In this document: positions 25,761 through 33,468 of the stretch, in pieces
How the letters are laid out: each line of letters starts with the position of its first letter
How positions within the stretch are numbered: position 1 is the stretch's first letter
Assembly (NCBI GenBank): GCA_035534615.1
Contig: DATLRO010000034.1
Span: 1 to 36,791 of the forward strand
Length of the DNA stretch: 36,791 nucleotides
From: JAGWRA01 sp035534615
Lineage (GTDB): Bacteria > Acidobacteriota > Vicinamibacteria > Vicinamibacterales > CAVVIG01
Direction of reading: 5' to 3'
The notes under the pieces: generated by a model
Told to the model about the DNA's origin: nothing
Databases searched by the model: none
Seen by the model: only the letters and a program-made list of their open reading frames with translations
Program-made: the position numbers and the translations under genes

Positions 25761-26228
25761 ATGCCACTCATCGATCCCGGCCGCAAGGCCCCGGCATTCG
25801 CACTGAAGGACCAGGAGGGGAAGACACACCGGCTGTCGGGCTATGCGGGGCAGCCGGTCGTGCTGTACTTCTATCCGAAGGACGACACGCCCGGCTGCAC
25901 GAAGGAAGCCTGCGCGTTCCGCGACAACCTGCCGACGTTCGATCGGCACCGTGCGGTCGTGCTCGGCGTCAGCATCCTGGACGAAGCCAGCAAGGCGAAA
26001 TTCGCCGCCAGACACAGCCTCACCTTCCCGCTGCTGGCCGACGCCGATCACGCCGTCGCCGACAAGTACGGCGTCTGGCAGAAGAAATCGCTCTACGGCC
26101 GGTCCTTCATGGGGATTGCGCGCACGACGTATCTGATCGACGCGGGCGGCCGGGTCGCCAAGCGGTGGGACAACGTGAAGGTGGACGGACACGCGGAAGA
26201 CGTGCTGGCCGCGGTGCGGGCTCTGTAG
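25761..26228 (+). CDS. bcp: Thioredoxin-dependent thiol peroxidase (peroxiredoxin Bcp/PrxQ)
   Basis: 155 residues. The peroxidatic cysteine is C46 in YPKDDTPGCTKEAC and the second, resolving cysteine is C51, the five-residue spacing of the alpha-type PrxQ/Bcp group. The enzyme reduces hydrogen peroxide and organic hydroperoxides in the cytoplasm with electrons from thioredoxin. ATG 25761 follows AAGGAGACGCGCCG, an excellent ribosome site. It is a single-gene unit; the next gene begins 111 bases later, past an imperfect GAGCTG...CAGCTC hairpin. Confidence 0.95.
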   Translation: MPLIDPGRKAPAFALKDQEGKTHRLSGYAGQPVVLYFYPKDDTPGCTKEACAFRDNLPTFDRHRAVVLGVSILDEASKAKFAARHSLTFPLLADADHAVADKYGVWQKKSLYGRSFMGIARTTYLIDAGGRVAKRWDNVKVDGHAEDVLAAVRAL

Positions 26229-26339
26229 ATCCGCGGCGGCGGCCGCCGGCACGGCAGAGCTGAACGCCAGCTCAGCGGTCCGCGCGGGCGCGCGCCAGGC
26301 GCGGCAGCCGAGTGTCGTGGGCTATGATGGAAGACAGCA

Positions 26340-27128
26340 ATGCAGGAACGTGGCGGAGCGGTGGAGTGGGGCCCATGGTTGCGGCTGGTGCATTACTGGT
26401 GGCCCATCCTCCTCGGATGGTCGGTCGCCATCGTCAGCAGCGCAGCAAGCGGATCCCCGCTCTCGTCCGCCGGTCTCGGCGTGCTGCTCTGGGGCATCTG
26501 CGGCGCTTACAGCCTGGATCGCCTGCTCGATCCGTCGTATCATCGTGACCCGCGGTGGCTGCGCCTCACCCTGACGGCCGGCTTTCTGATCTCGTCCGCC
26601 GCCTGTCTCCCGCTCATCTTCCGGCTGCCGATCGGAACCGCCGCGCTGGTGCCGGCGCTGGCGCTCGCCGGCCTGTTCTACCGCCGGCTCAAGCAGTATC
26701 CGGCCACGAAGACCGTGCTGGTGCCGCTCGTCTGGGTGTGGGCGGCCGTGGCGCTGCCGCTCGCGGACGGATCCTGGTTCGGCTGGCGCGCCGTGCTGCA
26801 GCCGGTGTCGCTGCCGCTGGCGGCGCTCATCGGCGCCGGCTGTCTGCTGTGTGACATCAAGGACGCGGACCAGGACCGCCGGACCGGCGTGAAGAGCCTG
26901 CCCGTGCGGGTCGGCGTGACGCGCACCATCGCGATCGCCACCGCGTTGTCGATCCTCGGCGCGGCGCTCGCCTGGCTGCAGCACAGGACCGGCCTGGTCA
27001 TCACGGCCGTGGTCCTCGCCGGCCTCGGCCAGTGGACGTCGCTGCTGGCCGCCGGGCCGGTCGGCGCGCTGCTGGTCGATGTCGTCCTGACGCTGCCTGG
27101 CCTCCTCATCGCCACGCATCTCGTGTAG
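26340..27128 (+). CDS. UbiA-like membrane prenyltransferase family protein
   Basis: 262 residues with about eight hydrophobic helices. The first aspartate motif is weak, SLDRLLDPS (D60 and D64), whereas the second is good: DIKDADQDRRTGVKSLPVRVG (172-192), the form typical of UbiA, MenA and chlorophyll/haem prenyltransferases. It may transfer a prenyl group to an aromatic acceptor or have lost that ability given the altered first motif. GGAAG lies six bases upstream of ATG 26340, and TATGAT at 26323-26328 could be the -10, giving a very short leader. It is convergent with the benzoyl-CoA operon. Confidence 0.75.
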   Translation: MQERGGAVEWGPWLRLVHYWWPILLGWSVAIVSSAASGSPLSSAGLGVLLWGICGAYSLDRLLDPSYHRDPRWLRLTLTAGFLISSAACLPLIFRLPIGTAALVPALALAGLFYRRLKQYPATKTVLVPLVWVWAAVALPLADGSWFGWRAVLQPVSLPLAALIGAGCLLCDIKDADQDRRTGVKSLPVRVGVTRTIAIATALSILGAALAWLQHRTGLVITAVVLAGLGQWTSLLAAGPVGALLVDVVLTLPGLLIATHLV

Positions 27129-27136
27129 CAGTCTCG

Positions 27137-27167
27137 CGTGGGGACGGGTCTGAGACCCGTCCCCACG
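27137..27167. terminator. 31-base palindrome between convergent genes, likely bidirectional terminator
   Basis: CGTGGGGACGGGTCT (27137-27151), one central G and AGACCCGTCCCCACG (27153-27167) are exact inverted copies. It lies just after the UbiA-like gene and about 70 bases beyond the end of the leftward benzoyl-CoA operon, so it can fold in transcripts from either side. An 11-base piece of the right arm (ACCCGTCCCCA) recurs at 27226-27236 just before the had stop codon. No T-tract is present; a repeat-element origin is equally possible. Confidence 0.55.
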
Positions 27168-27236
27168 CTGCCAGCCCTGCCAGCGCGCGCAACCTCTTCG
27201 ATCTCCTGAGACAATCCGTGACGTAACCCGTCCCCA

Positions 27237-28262
27237 TCACGGGATGATGACGGTGCGGATCGCGGCGCCGGACCGCAGCGTGTCGAGCGCCTGGTTGATG
27301 TCGGCGAGCGCGAAGCGATGCGTCACCAGCTCGGCGACCTTGATGCGGCCCTGGCGCGCCAGCTCGATGACCCGCGGATAGTCCACCGGCCGGCAGCCGA
27401 GCGAGCCGATCACCTCCATCTCGCGGTACATCACGCGGCCGGCATTGAGCGCCAGGGGGTCCGGGCTGTACCCCACCAGCACCAGCCGCCCGCCGGTGCG
27501 CACGCATCCGAACGCCTGCTCCTGCGACGCCGGCCGGCCGACCACTTCGAACGCGACGTCCACGCCGCCCCCACCGGTCAGCCGGCGCACGTCCTTGTCG
27601 AGCCGCGGCGTGGCGGACGGATTGACGACCGCCTCCGCGCCGAGCCGGCGGGCCCATGCCAGCTTGTCGTCCGACAGGTCGACTGCAATCACGCGTCCGC
27701 CGAGCGCCGCGGCGATCTGCACCACGTTGAGGCCGACGCCGCCGCACCCGACGACGAGCACCCAGTCGCCCGGCGCGACCCGTCCCCGGCGGACGACGGC
27801 ATGAAAGGGGGTCGTGATGGCGTCGGCGATAATCGATCCTTCGACGAGCGGCACTTCGGCCGGCAGCCGGAACAGATCCTTGGCGGGGGCGACCACGAAC
27901 TCGGCGAAGCCGCCGTCGAGGTTGTTGCCGAGCATCTGGTTGTGCTCGCAGATGTTCTCGCGGCCGCTGCGGCACGCCTCGCAGGTGCCGCACGTCAGCA
28001 CGGCCGGCAGCAGCACGCGGTCGCCCTCGCGCCAGCCGGTCACGCCGGCGCCGACCGCGTCGATCGTGCCGGCAATCTCGTGGCCGAGCACGAGCGGCGG
28101 CGTCTTGAACGTCGGGGTGCCGTGGTCGATGTAGTGCAGGTCCGTGTGGCAGAGCCCGCAGGCGGCCACGCGCACCCGCGCCTCCCCCGCCTTCGGCTCG
28201 GGCGTCGGGATGTCGGTGACCTCGAGCGGCTGGTGGGCCGCGTGGAAAATGGCGGCTTTCAT
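27237..28262 (-). CDS. had: Zinc alcohol dehydrogenase, probable 6-hydroxycyclohex-1-ene-1-carbonyl-CoA dehydrogenase
   Basis: 341 residues, medium-chain dehydrogenase. The catalytic zinc cysteine lies in CGLCHTDLHY (about residue 36), the catalytic histidine in LGHEIAG, and the structural zinc site in CGTCEACRSGRENIC. The NAD-binding loop is VVGCGGVGLNVVQIAAALG. On its own it could be a general alcohol dehydrogenase; its place at the end of the reductase operon with dch and oah suggests it oxidises the 6-hydroxy to the 6-oxo intermediate, as BzdX/Had does. It overlaps the preceding small gene by four bases (ATGA), so is translationally coupled. The start is ATG 28262. Confidence 0.85.
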   Translation of the reverse strand: MKAAIFHAAHQPLEVTDIPTPEPKAGEARVRVAACGLCHTDLHYIDHGTPTFKTPPLVLGHEIAGTIDAVGAGVTGWREGDRVLLPAVLTCGTCEACRSGRENICEHNQMLGNNLDGGFAEFVVAPAKDLFRLPAEVPLVEGSIIADAITTPFHAVVRRGRVAPGDWVLVVGCGGVGLNVVQIAAALGGRVIAVDLSDDKLAWARRLGAEAVVNPSATPRLDKDVRRLTGGGGVDVAFEVVGRPASQEQAFGCVRTGGRLVLVGYSPDPLALNAGRVMYREMEVIGSLGCRPVDYPRVIELARQGRIKVAELVTHRFALADINQALDTLRSGAAIRTVIIP

Positions 28263-28576
28263 CGGTCGGCGCCCTCCCGTTTGCGCGTGTAGATCGTCCT
28301 GAACCCGAGGAGCATCACGAGCTGGCAGTCGGCGCAGTCGGGGTCCAGCGTCTCGATCCGGACCGGGTCGGCGGCCACGTCGAAGCCGAGCGATTCGTAC
28401 AGGGCGACCGCCTCCTCCGCGCGCCGGCCGTCGGCGACGAACCGCTGCTCCCATCCGGCCGCGAGGCGCGCCGGATCGGCCGCCAGCGTCTTCTCATCGA
28501 GGATCCGGCGGCTCTCTCCCTGCACCAGCGCCGCCAGCGAGTCGAGCCTGGCGCGGCGGGCGGCCTCCTCGTCCAT
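28259..28576 (-). CDS. Small CxxC protein of unknown function within the benzoyl-CoA operon
   Basis: 105 residues, soluble. The N-terminal half is helical (ARRARLDSLAALVQGESRRIL, then a WEQRF segment); the middle reads EEAVALYESLGFDV and the C-terminus LDPDCADCQLVMLLGFRTIYTRKR, with a C81-x-x-C84 pair that could bind metal or act in redox. I recognise no family. It starts two bases after the bzdQ-like stop codon and overlaps the had start by four, so it is certainly cotranslated with the pathway. Possible roles are assembly or electron-transfer help for the reductase, which is inference from position only. Confidence 0.82.
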   Translation of the reverse strand: MDEEAARRARLDSLAALVQGESRRILDEKTLAADPARLAAGWEQRFVADGRRAEEAVALYESLGFDVAADPVRIETLDPDCADCQLVMLLGFRTIYTRKREGADR

Positions 28577-28578
28577 GG

Positions 28579-29397
28579 TCAGGCCTCGACGCCGGCCCTG
28601 CCGGCCTCCGCCAGCTTCCGCAGGCGGTGCTGGCCCAGCAGGGCCGCGCCGAGGGCGGAGGTGAACTGCACGAGGTCGCCGTCCGGCACGTTGACCGGCT
28701 GCCGCAGCTGGTCGCGGACGACGGCCACCATCTTGTCGAACCGCATGATGCCGCCGATCAGGGTGAACTCCGGCGCCATCTGCACGCGCTTCATGAGCTG
28801 CACGGACCTTCCGACCAGCGACACGATCGCGCCGTGCATGATGTCGGCCGGCGGCGTGCCTTCCGAGAGCTGGTTGATCACCTCGGATTCGGCGAACACG
28901 GCGCACACGCCGGAAATGGCGACGGCATGCTTCGACGTGTTCACCAGCGGGCCGATCTCCTCGATGCCGTAGCCCATGTAGCGCGCCGTCTTTTCGAGGA
29001 ACGCGCCCGTGCCGGCGGCACACTTGTCGTTCAGCCGGAAGCTGCGGACCGACGCCGCCTCGTCCACGCGGCTCGCCTTCATCGTCTGGCCGCCGACGTC
29101 GAGGATGGTGCGGGTGCCCGGGAAGAGAAACGTCGTGCCGCGCGCGCTGGCGGTCAGGTCGGTGACCTGGGTGTCGGCAAAGGTCGCCTGATGCCGGCCG
29201 AAGCCGGTGGCGATCACGTAGTGCACGTCCGGCCGCGTCAGTCCGGCCGACTCCAGGGCGCGGTCGAACACCCGCCCGGCCACGTCGGCCAGCTTGAAGC
29301 CGGTCGGCTCGAGCGCCCTGCCGGCGATGCGGCCGTCGCCGAAGACGACCGCCTTCGTGTACGTGGATCCCACGTCGATGCCTGCCGTGTATGTCAT
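28579..29397 (-). CDS. bzdQ: ATP-dependent benzoyl-CoA reductase, ATPase subunit (BzdQ/BcrD position)
   Basis: 272 residues of the BcrA/BadF/BzdP/HgdC ASKHA ATPase family. The phosphate loop is GIDVGSTYTKAVVFGDG (6-22), the second one ILDVGGQTMKA (98-108). C126 (NDKCAAGTG) and C165 (SGVCAVFAESEVIN) are the conserved cysteines that hold a bridging [4Fe-4S] cluster between two ATPase subunits. It hydrolyses ATP to push low-potential electrons onto the catalytic subunits. Assignment to Q/D rather than P/A rests on gene order and the AGFLEKTARY-like helix. It overlaps the neighbouring ATPase gene by four bases (ATGA). Confidence 0.9.
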   Translation of the reverse strand: MTYTAGIDVGSTYTKAVVFGDGRIAGRALEPTGFKLADVAGRVFDRALESAGLTRPDVHYVIATGFGRHQATFADTQVTDLTASARGTTFLFPGTRTILDVGGQTMKASRVDEAASVRSFRLNDKCAAGTGAFLEKTARYMGYGIEEIGPLVNTSKHAVAISGVCAVFAESEVINQLSEGTPPADIMHGAIVSLVGRSVQLMKRVQMAPEFTLIGGIMRFDKMVAVVRDQLRQPVNVPDGDLVQFTSALGAALLGQHRLRKLAEAGRAGVEA

Positions 29398-30215
29398 GAT
29401 GCGGCCCCCCGGGCCTCCGCGGCCGGCGCGCGGCTCGACACGATCCGGTCCAGCGCGAAGAGCGCGGCGCCGAGCGCGCCCATGAAGTGCGACTCCTCGC
29501 TGACGTTCACCTTCAGCCCCAGGCGCTCGTCGAGCGCCCGGATCATCGCGAGATTGCGCGCCACGCCGCCGGTGAACGTGACCTCCTCCTCCACGCCGAC
29601 GCGCCGCAGCAGGCCGACCGAGCGGGTCGCGATCGACTGGTGGACGCCGAGCAGGATATCCTCGATCTTCTTGCCCTTGCCGAGCCACGACAGCACTTCG
29701 GATTCGGCGAAGACGGTGCAGGTCGTGCTGATCTTCACCGGCCGCTCGCCGCGCAGGGCGGTCGGGCCGAGGTCGTCCAGCGGAATGTCGAGCGCACTGG
29801 ACGCCGCGCCGAGAAAGCGGCCGGTGCCGGCGGCGCACTTGTCGTTCATGCAGAAGTCGACGATCTCACCGCTGGCGCGCACACGGATCGCCTTCGTGTC
29901 CTGCCCGCCCATGTCGATGACCGTGCGGGTGCCGGGAAACATGTGCACCGCCCCGCGGCCGTGGCAGCTGATCTCGGTGACCTGCGTGTTGCCGAACGTC
30001 ACCTTGTAGCGCCCGTACCCGGTTCCGACGACGTACTCGACCTCCTCCTCTCGGAGGTCGCCGCTGGCGAGCGCCTCGTGAAAGGCCTCCTCGGCGGCCC
30101 GGATCACGTTCGCGCCGGTCGGCCGCAGTGCGCGGCCGACGATCCGGCCCGTCTCGTCCAGGATGACCGCCTTCGTCTGCGTGGATCCGACATCGACGCC
30201 GGCCCCGTACGCCAT
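29394..30215 (-). CDS. bzdP: ATP-dependent benzoyl-CoA reductase, ATPase subunit (BzdP/BcrA position)
   Basis: 273 residues, the same ASKHA ATPase family. Phosphate loop GVDVGSTQTKAVILDETG (6-23), second loop VIDMGGQDTKAI (99-110), cluster cysteines C127 (NDKCAAGTG) and C166 (TTCTVFAESEVLSW). The small size of both ATPase subunits (272 and 273 residues) suits the Bzd/Azoarcus-type reductase better than the 438-residue BcrA of Thauera as I recall it. Two distinct ATPases, rather than one homodimeric activator, argue for benzoyl-CoA reductase over 2-hydroxyglutaryl-CoA dehydratase. It starts ten bases after bzdO ends. Confidence 0.92.
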   Translation of the reverse strand: MAYGAGVDVGSTQTKAVILDETGRIVGRALRPTGANVIRAAEEAFHEALASGDLREEEVEYVVGTGYGRYKVTFGNTQVTEISCHGRGAVHMFPGTRTVIDMGGQDTKAIRVRASGEIVDFCMNDKCAAGTGRFLGAASSALDIPLDDLGPTALRGERPVKISTTCTVFAESEVLSWLGKGKKIEDILLGVHQSIATRSVGLLRRVGVEEEVTFTGGVARNLAMIRALDERLGLKVNVSEESHFMGALGAALFALDRIVSSRAPAAEARGAAS

Positions 30216-30224
30216 GACGCCCTC

Positions 30225-31526
30225 CTACCCTTTCACCGCCGCCGGCTGCCGCCGGCGGGTCGCCAGTCCCTCGAAGAACGCGTCCACGCGGTTCTTGAGC
30301 TGCGCTTCCGACACGACGCGGCGGTCCATCATGTCCGACTCGATGTAGAGACTCGACACGTCGCGCAGCTCCATCAGCGCCCGCCGGCTGTCGGCCAGCC
30401 CGGTCGACACCGTCCGGCAGCTCTTGATCGGGTGGTAGACGATGCCGTCGGCCTGGTAGTCGTCGATCATGCCGGCCAGGATCGGCGACTGGAAGAACAT
30501 GCTGTCCATCGCGTCGCGCACGCTGACCAGCAGCCCTTCGGCGAGGCTGTCGAGCGGCCGGGCGAGGTCGTATTCGAAGTCGACGTTCGAGCCGCCCGAG
30601 GCGAACCAGAGGTAGGTGGAGTTGACGAACGTGCCGCCCGACCCGGTGAACAGCTCGTTGAAGCGGCGGAAAATCGGATAGCACGGCACGCCCACGAAGA
30701 TCAGCCGGAACTGCTCCTCGTTCAGCGTTCCGATGCCGTGCGCGGCCTTGTACTCCATCTCCTCGACCAGTTCGGTGAAGAAGGTGGCGCCGGCGGCGTC
30801 GCCCCGCAGGCTGTTCGCGACGCCGAGATAGATGGTGCCGTCGGACAGCGCGTTGAAGACCGACGGACGGCTGCGGTTCAGATCGAGCAGGCGCCGCCAG
30901 CCGCGGTTCATCGCGTTGGTGTAGCCGAGCGTCTCGCGCAGCCGGTCGATGTCGAACGCGACGCCGCTCACCCGCTCGCAGACGGCAATCAGCTCCTCGA
31001 GCTGGGCGCGGACGTAGCGGCGATCGTTCTCGAAATCCCGGTCGCCCGCGTGCGTCTGCCGGCCGGCCGCCCGCGTGCCCGGGACGTCGATCGTGACGGT
31101 CGGCATGTGATACATCCGCTCCCAGATCTCCGCCCACTTGATGTAGGTGTTGCAGGCGTTCGTATAGACGGCGAGGCCCGGCTTCGGGATCGTCGCCATC
31201 GGCAGCTGCCCCCGGCGGAGCTGCGTGGCGACGTCCGCCTTGACATACCCGCAGATGTCCGGCGAGTAACCGTAGTCCTCCGCCTCGTTCAGGTACTCGT
31301 GCGCCGCGTGGCGGACGGCCGTCTGCAGCGAATTGATCTCCGGAAACACGATCGGGAAGTCGAACACGCGGAGCAGCTCGGCCAGGCTCCCCATTACGAA
31401 GACATAGGCGGCCCGCCGGTCGTCGGCCGCCGCGGCGCTGAGCCCTGCGTACCACTCGCGGAACAGCTGCGCCCCGTTCCGGTTGCCGCGCCCCACGATC
31501 GTGTCGTCGCCGGTGTCGCTCGTCAT
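30225..31526 (-). CDS. bzdO: Benzoyl-CoA reductase catalytic subunit BzdO/BcrB-like
   Basis: 433 residues of the 2-hydroxyacyl-CoA dehydratase D-component superfamily (HgdB/BcrB). Cysteines available as iron-sulfur ligands are C92 (SPDICGYVKAD), C125 (YTNACNTYIKW), C282 (GVPCYPIFRRF) and C370 (HPIKSCRTVS), matching the conserved positions of the family. With BzdN it forms the site where benzoyl-CoA is reduced to cyclohexa-1,5-diene-1-carbonyl-CoA. Its length equals the usual BcrB size. Eleven bases separate it from bzdN, nine from bzdP. Confidence 0.92.
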   Translation of the reverse strand: MTSDTGDDTIVGRGNRNGAQLFREWYAGLSAAAADDRRAAYVFVMGSLAELLRVFDFPIVFPEINSLQTAVRHAAHEYLNEAEDYGYSPDICGYVKADVATQLRRGQLPMATIPKPGLAVYTNACNTYIKWAEIWERMYHMPTVTIDVPGTRAAGRQTHAGDRDFENDRRYVRAQLEELIAVCERVSGVAFDIDRLRETLGYTNAMNRGWRRLLDLNRSRPSVFNALSDGTIYLGVANSLRGDAAGATFFTELVEEMEYKAAHGIGTLNEEQFRLIFVGVPCYPIFRRFNELFTGSGGTFVNSTYLWFASGGSNVDFEYDLARPLDSLAEGLLVSVRDAMDSMFFQSPILAGMIDDYQADGIVYHPIKSCRTVSTGLADSRRALMELRDVSSLYIESDMMDRRVVSEAQLKNRVDAFFEGLATRRRQPAAVKG

Positions 31527-31536
31527 GATGGCGCCC

Positions 31537-32706
31537 TCAGCTGAACAGCAGGTTTTCGACGAACGTCTGCAGCTGGATTTCGAGGTGGTCGTAGCTCGTC
31601 ATGTTCTCCTCGAACTCGCTGACGAAGTACGGAACCTTCGCCTCGTCCAGCGCCCGGGTGTAGGCCACCTGCTCCTCCAGACCGGGCTCGCACATCTTGG
31701 CGGCCATCACGATCGCCGCCTCCGCGCCGGCCGCCCGGATCCGCTCGAGGAGCATCCGCTCCTTCGGCTTGCGGAGGTCGTGCTGCACCGGGCTGTAGGA
31801 CGACCGCTCCAGATACGCCTCCGCCAGCCGCATCAGCGGATCGCCGTCCGCCGGCACGTCCTCCCGGATCCACCGCAGGCCGATCAGCAGGTCGTCGTCC
31901 ACCACGTAGCAGGACCGGCCGATCGCCCGGATCAGGTCGAGCGGCGGCTGCTCGCAGAATCCGCCCTCGATGACGACGCGGATCTTGTCCTGCCGGCGGG
32001 CGGACCTGGCGCGCAGCAGCGGCAGCGTGTGGCGCAGCAGCGCGTTGTGCTCCTCGCGCGGCACCAGCCCGGCCAGGGCGACGAGGGCGTACGCCTCGTC
32101 GGCCGTCACCAGCCACGGGGTGTCGCGCTTGATGACGTACAGCTCGCGGAGCAGCGCGCGGTTCTCGTTGAAGACCGCCAGCGACCGCCGCAGCGCCTCG
32201 TCGGTCACCGGCCGCCCGCCGATCGCTTCGAGGCCGCGCTGCAGCCGCTGATATTCGCCGTACAGGTAGCCGGCGGCATGGGCCGAGTTGGCGTTCTGCG
32301 GCAGGTACAGAATCTCCGCCGGATACGGCACGTTCCGGCCCCAGACGGCCGCGAGGTTCCGGGCGGCGTCGCAGATCGGATGGGTGACGAACAGATCCAG
32401 CTGCACCCGGTCGCTCAGCGCCAGCTCCAGCGACGTCTTCAGGATCGAGCAGAGGTACGAGCCGAACCGCGAGTCGGCGTGCGCCGGCTCGATCGGCGCC
32501 CCCCGCACCTTGAACGGCAGCAGGCCGGCCGCGTGCGCGAGCTCCTCCGGGAAGTACACCTGGAAGTGCCCGACCACCCGGCCGCCCGCTTCGCGCCAGC
32601 GGCGCACCGTCGGGAACGACGTGTCCTCCACCAGCTCGCGGCACTCGTAGAGCACCTCGTCCAGCGGACGACCCTGCCACGCCGGAAAGACCGCGGGGCT
32701 CGTCAT
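31537..32706 (-). CDS. bzdN: Benzoyl-CoA reductase catalytic subunit BzdN/BcrC-like
   Basis: 389 residues, the same superfamily as BzdO and the size of BcrC (about 385). Cysteines in family positions are C86 (SYLCSILKTSLELAL), C112 (THPICDAARNLAAVW), C251 (EGGFCEQPPLDLIRAIG) and C339 (AAKMCEPGLEEQ). EGGFCEQP is the characteristic stretch that contacts the cluster region in HgdB relatives. Together with BzdO it makes the heterodimeric core. The ATG at 32706 overlaps the dch stop codon by four bases (ATGA); upstream extension of the open frame only reads the antisense of dch. Confidence 0.92.
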   Translation of the reverse strand: MTSPAVFPAWQGRPLDEVLYECRELVEDTSFPTVRRWREAGGRVVGHFQVYFPEELAHAAGLLPFKVRGAPIEPAHADSRFGSYLCSILKTSLELALSDRVQLDLFVTHPICDAARNLAAVWGRNVPYPAEILYLPQNANSAHAAGYLYGEYQRLQRGLEAIGGRPVTDEALRRSLAVFNENRALLRELYVIKRDTPWLVTADEAYALVALAGLVPREEHNALLRHTLPLLRARSARRQDKIRVVIEGGFCEQPPLDLIRAIGRSCYVVDDDLLIGLRWIREDVPADGDPLMRLAEAYLERSSYSPVQHDLRKPKERMLLERIRAAGAEAAIVMAAKMCEPGLEEQVAYTRALDEAKVPYFVSEFEENMTSYDHLEIQLQTFVENLLFS

Positions 32707-33464
32707 CGGTGCCTCCACACGGGCGTCCGCTTCTCGACGAACGCCCGAAGGCCTTCCATCGCATCCTCGGTCGCCATGAGGGAATCCAGATAGATCTCGC
32801 CGGCCGCCTCGAGTGCCCGGACGTCGGCGTCGCGGTCGCGCGCGCGGAGCATCAGCTTCACGTGACGGAGCGCCGCGGCGCTGTGCCGCGCGATCCGGCC
32901 GGCGAGCGCCACCGCCTCGGCCTCCAGGTCGGCGTCGGGAACGACCGCGCGGACCAGACCGATCCGGGCCGCCTCCGCCGCGGTGATCGGGTCGCCGGTG
33001 AACACCAGTTCGGCCGCCGCCCCGCGCCCGCAGCGCGACGGCAGCCACGCCGCGGCGACCGGCGGCGCGACGCCGAGCAGGATCTCCGGCTGACCGAATC
33101 GCGCGCCCTCCGCGGCGACCACCAGGTCGGCGCCGAGCACCAGCTCGAAGCCGCCGCCGAGGCACCGGCCCTGCACGGCCACGATGACGGGCGCGGGAAA
33201 CGCGTCGAGATCGGCGATGGTCTGGACGAATTCGGCGATGAGCGCGTCGCACTGCGGCGGCAGGTGCTCGGCCACGTCGGCGCCGGCCGAGAAGTGCCGG
33301 CCGGCGGCCGACATCAGCAGCACCCGCAGCGAGTCGTCGGCGGCGAGCCGGCGCAGCTCGTCGCGCAGCGCGCGCAGGACGTCGCGCGTGAGGATGTTCA
33401 CCGGCGGCTGGTCCAGGACCAGCCGGGCGATGCCCGACTCGACGGTGGTCGAGATCGCGGCCAT
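32703..33464 (-). CDS. dch: Cyclohexa-1,5-diene-1-carbonyl-CoA hydratase (dienoyl-CoA hydratase)
   Basis: 253 residues, crotonase fold. The oxyanion-hole segments are FSAGADVAEH and GRCLGGGFELVLGADLVVAAEGARFGQPEI; the FGQPEILLGVAPPVAA pattern resembles Dch/BzdW/BadK-type proteins rather than plain short-chain enoyl-CoA hydratase. It would add water to the diene made by the reductase, giving 6-hydroxycyclohex-1-ene-1-carbonyl-CoA. Assignment rests on fold, length (about 255-258) and location between oah and bzdN. ATG 33464 starts four bases after the oah stop and its stop overlaps bzdN by four bases. Confidence 0.88.
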   Translation of the reverse strand: MAAISTTVESGIARLVLDQPPVNILTRDVLRALRDELRRLAADDSLRVLLMSAAGRHFSAGADVAEHLPPQCDALIAEFVQTIADLDAFPAPVIVAVQGRCLGGGFELVLGADLVVAAEGARFGQPEILLGVAPPVAAAWLPSRCGRGAAAELVFTGDPITAAEAARIGLVRAVVPDADLEAEAVALAGRIARHSAAALRHVKLMLRARDRDADVRALEAAGEIYLDSLMATEDAMEGLRAFVEKRTPVWRHR

Positions 33465-33468
33465 GATC

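Noticed and set aside
28579..32706. 2-hydroxyglutaryl-CoA or lactyl-CoA dehydratase instead of benzoyl-CoA reductase
   Set aside because: Those systems use a single homodimeric activator ATPase; here two different ATPases, subunits of BcrC/BcrB length, and dch/oah/had neighbours favour the reductase.
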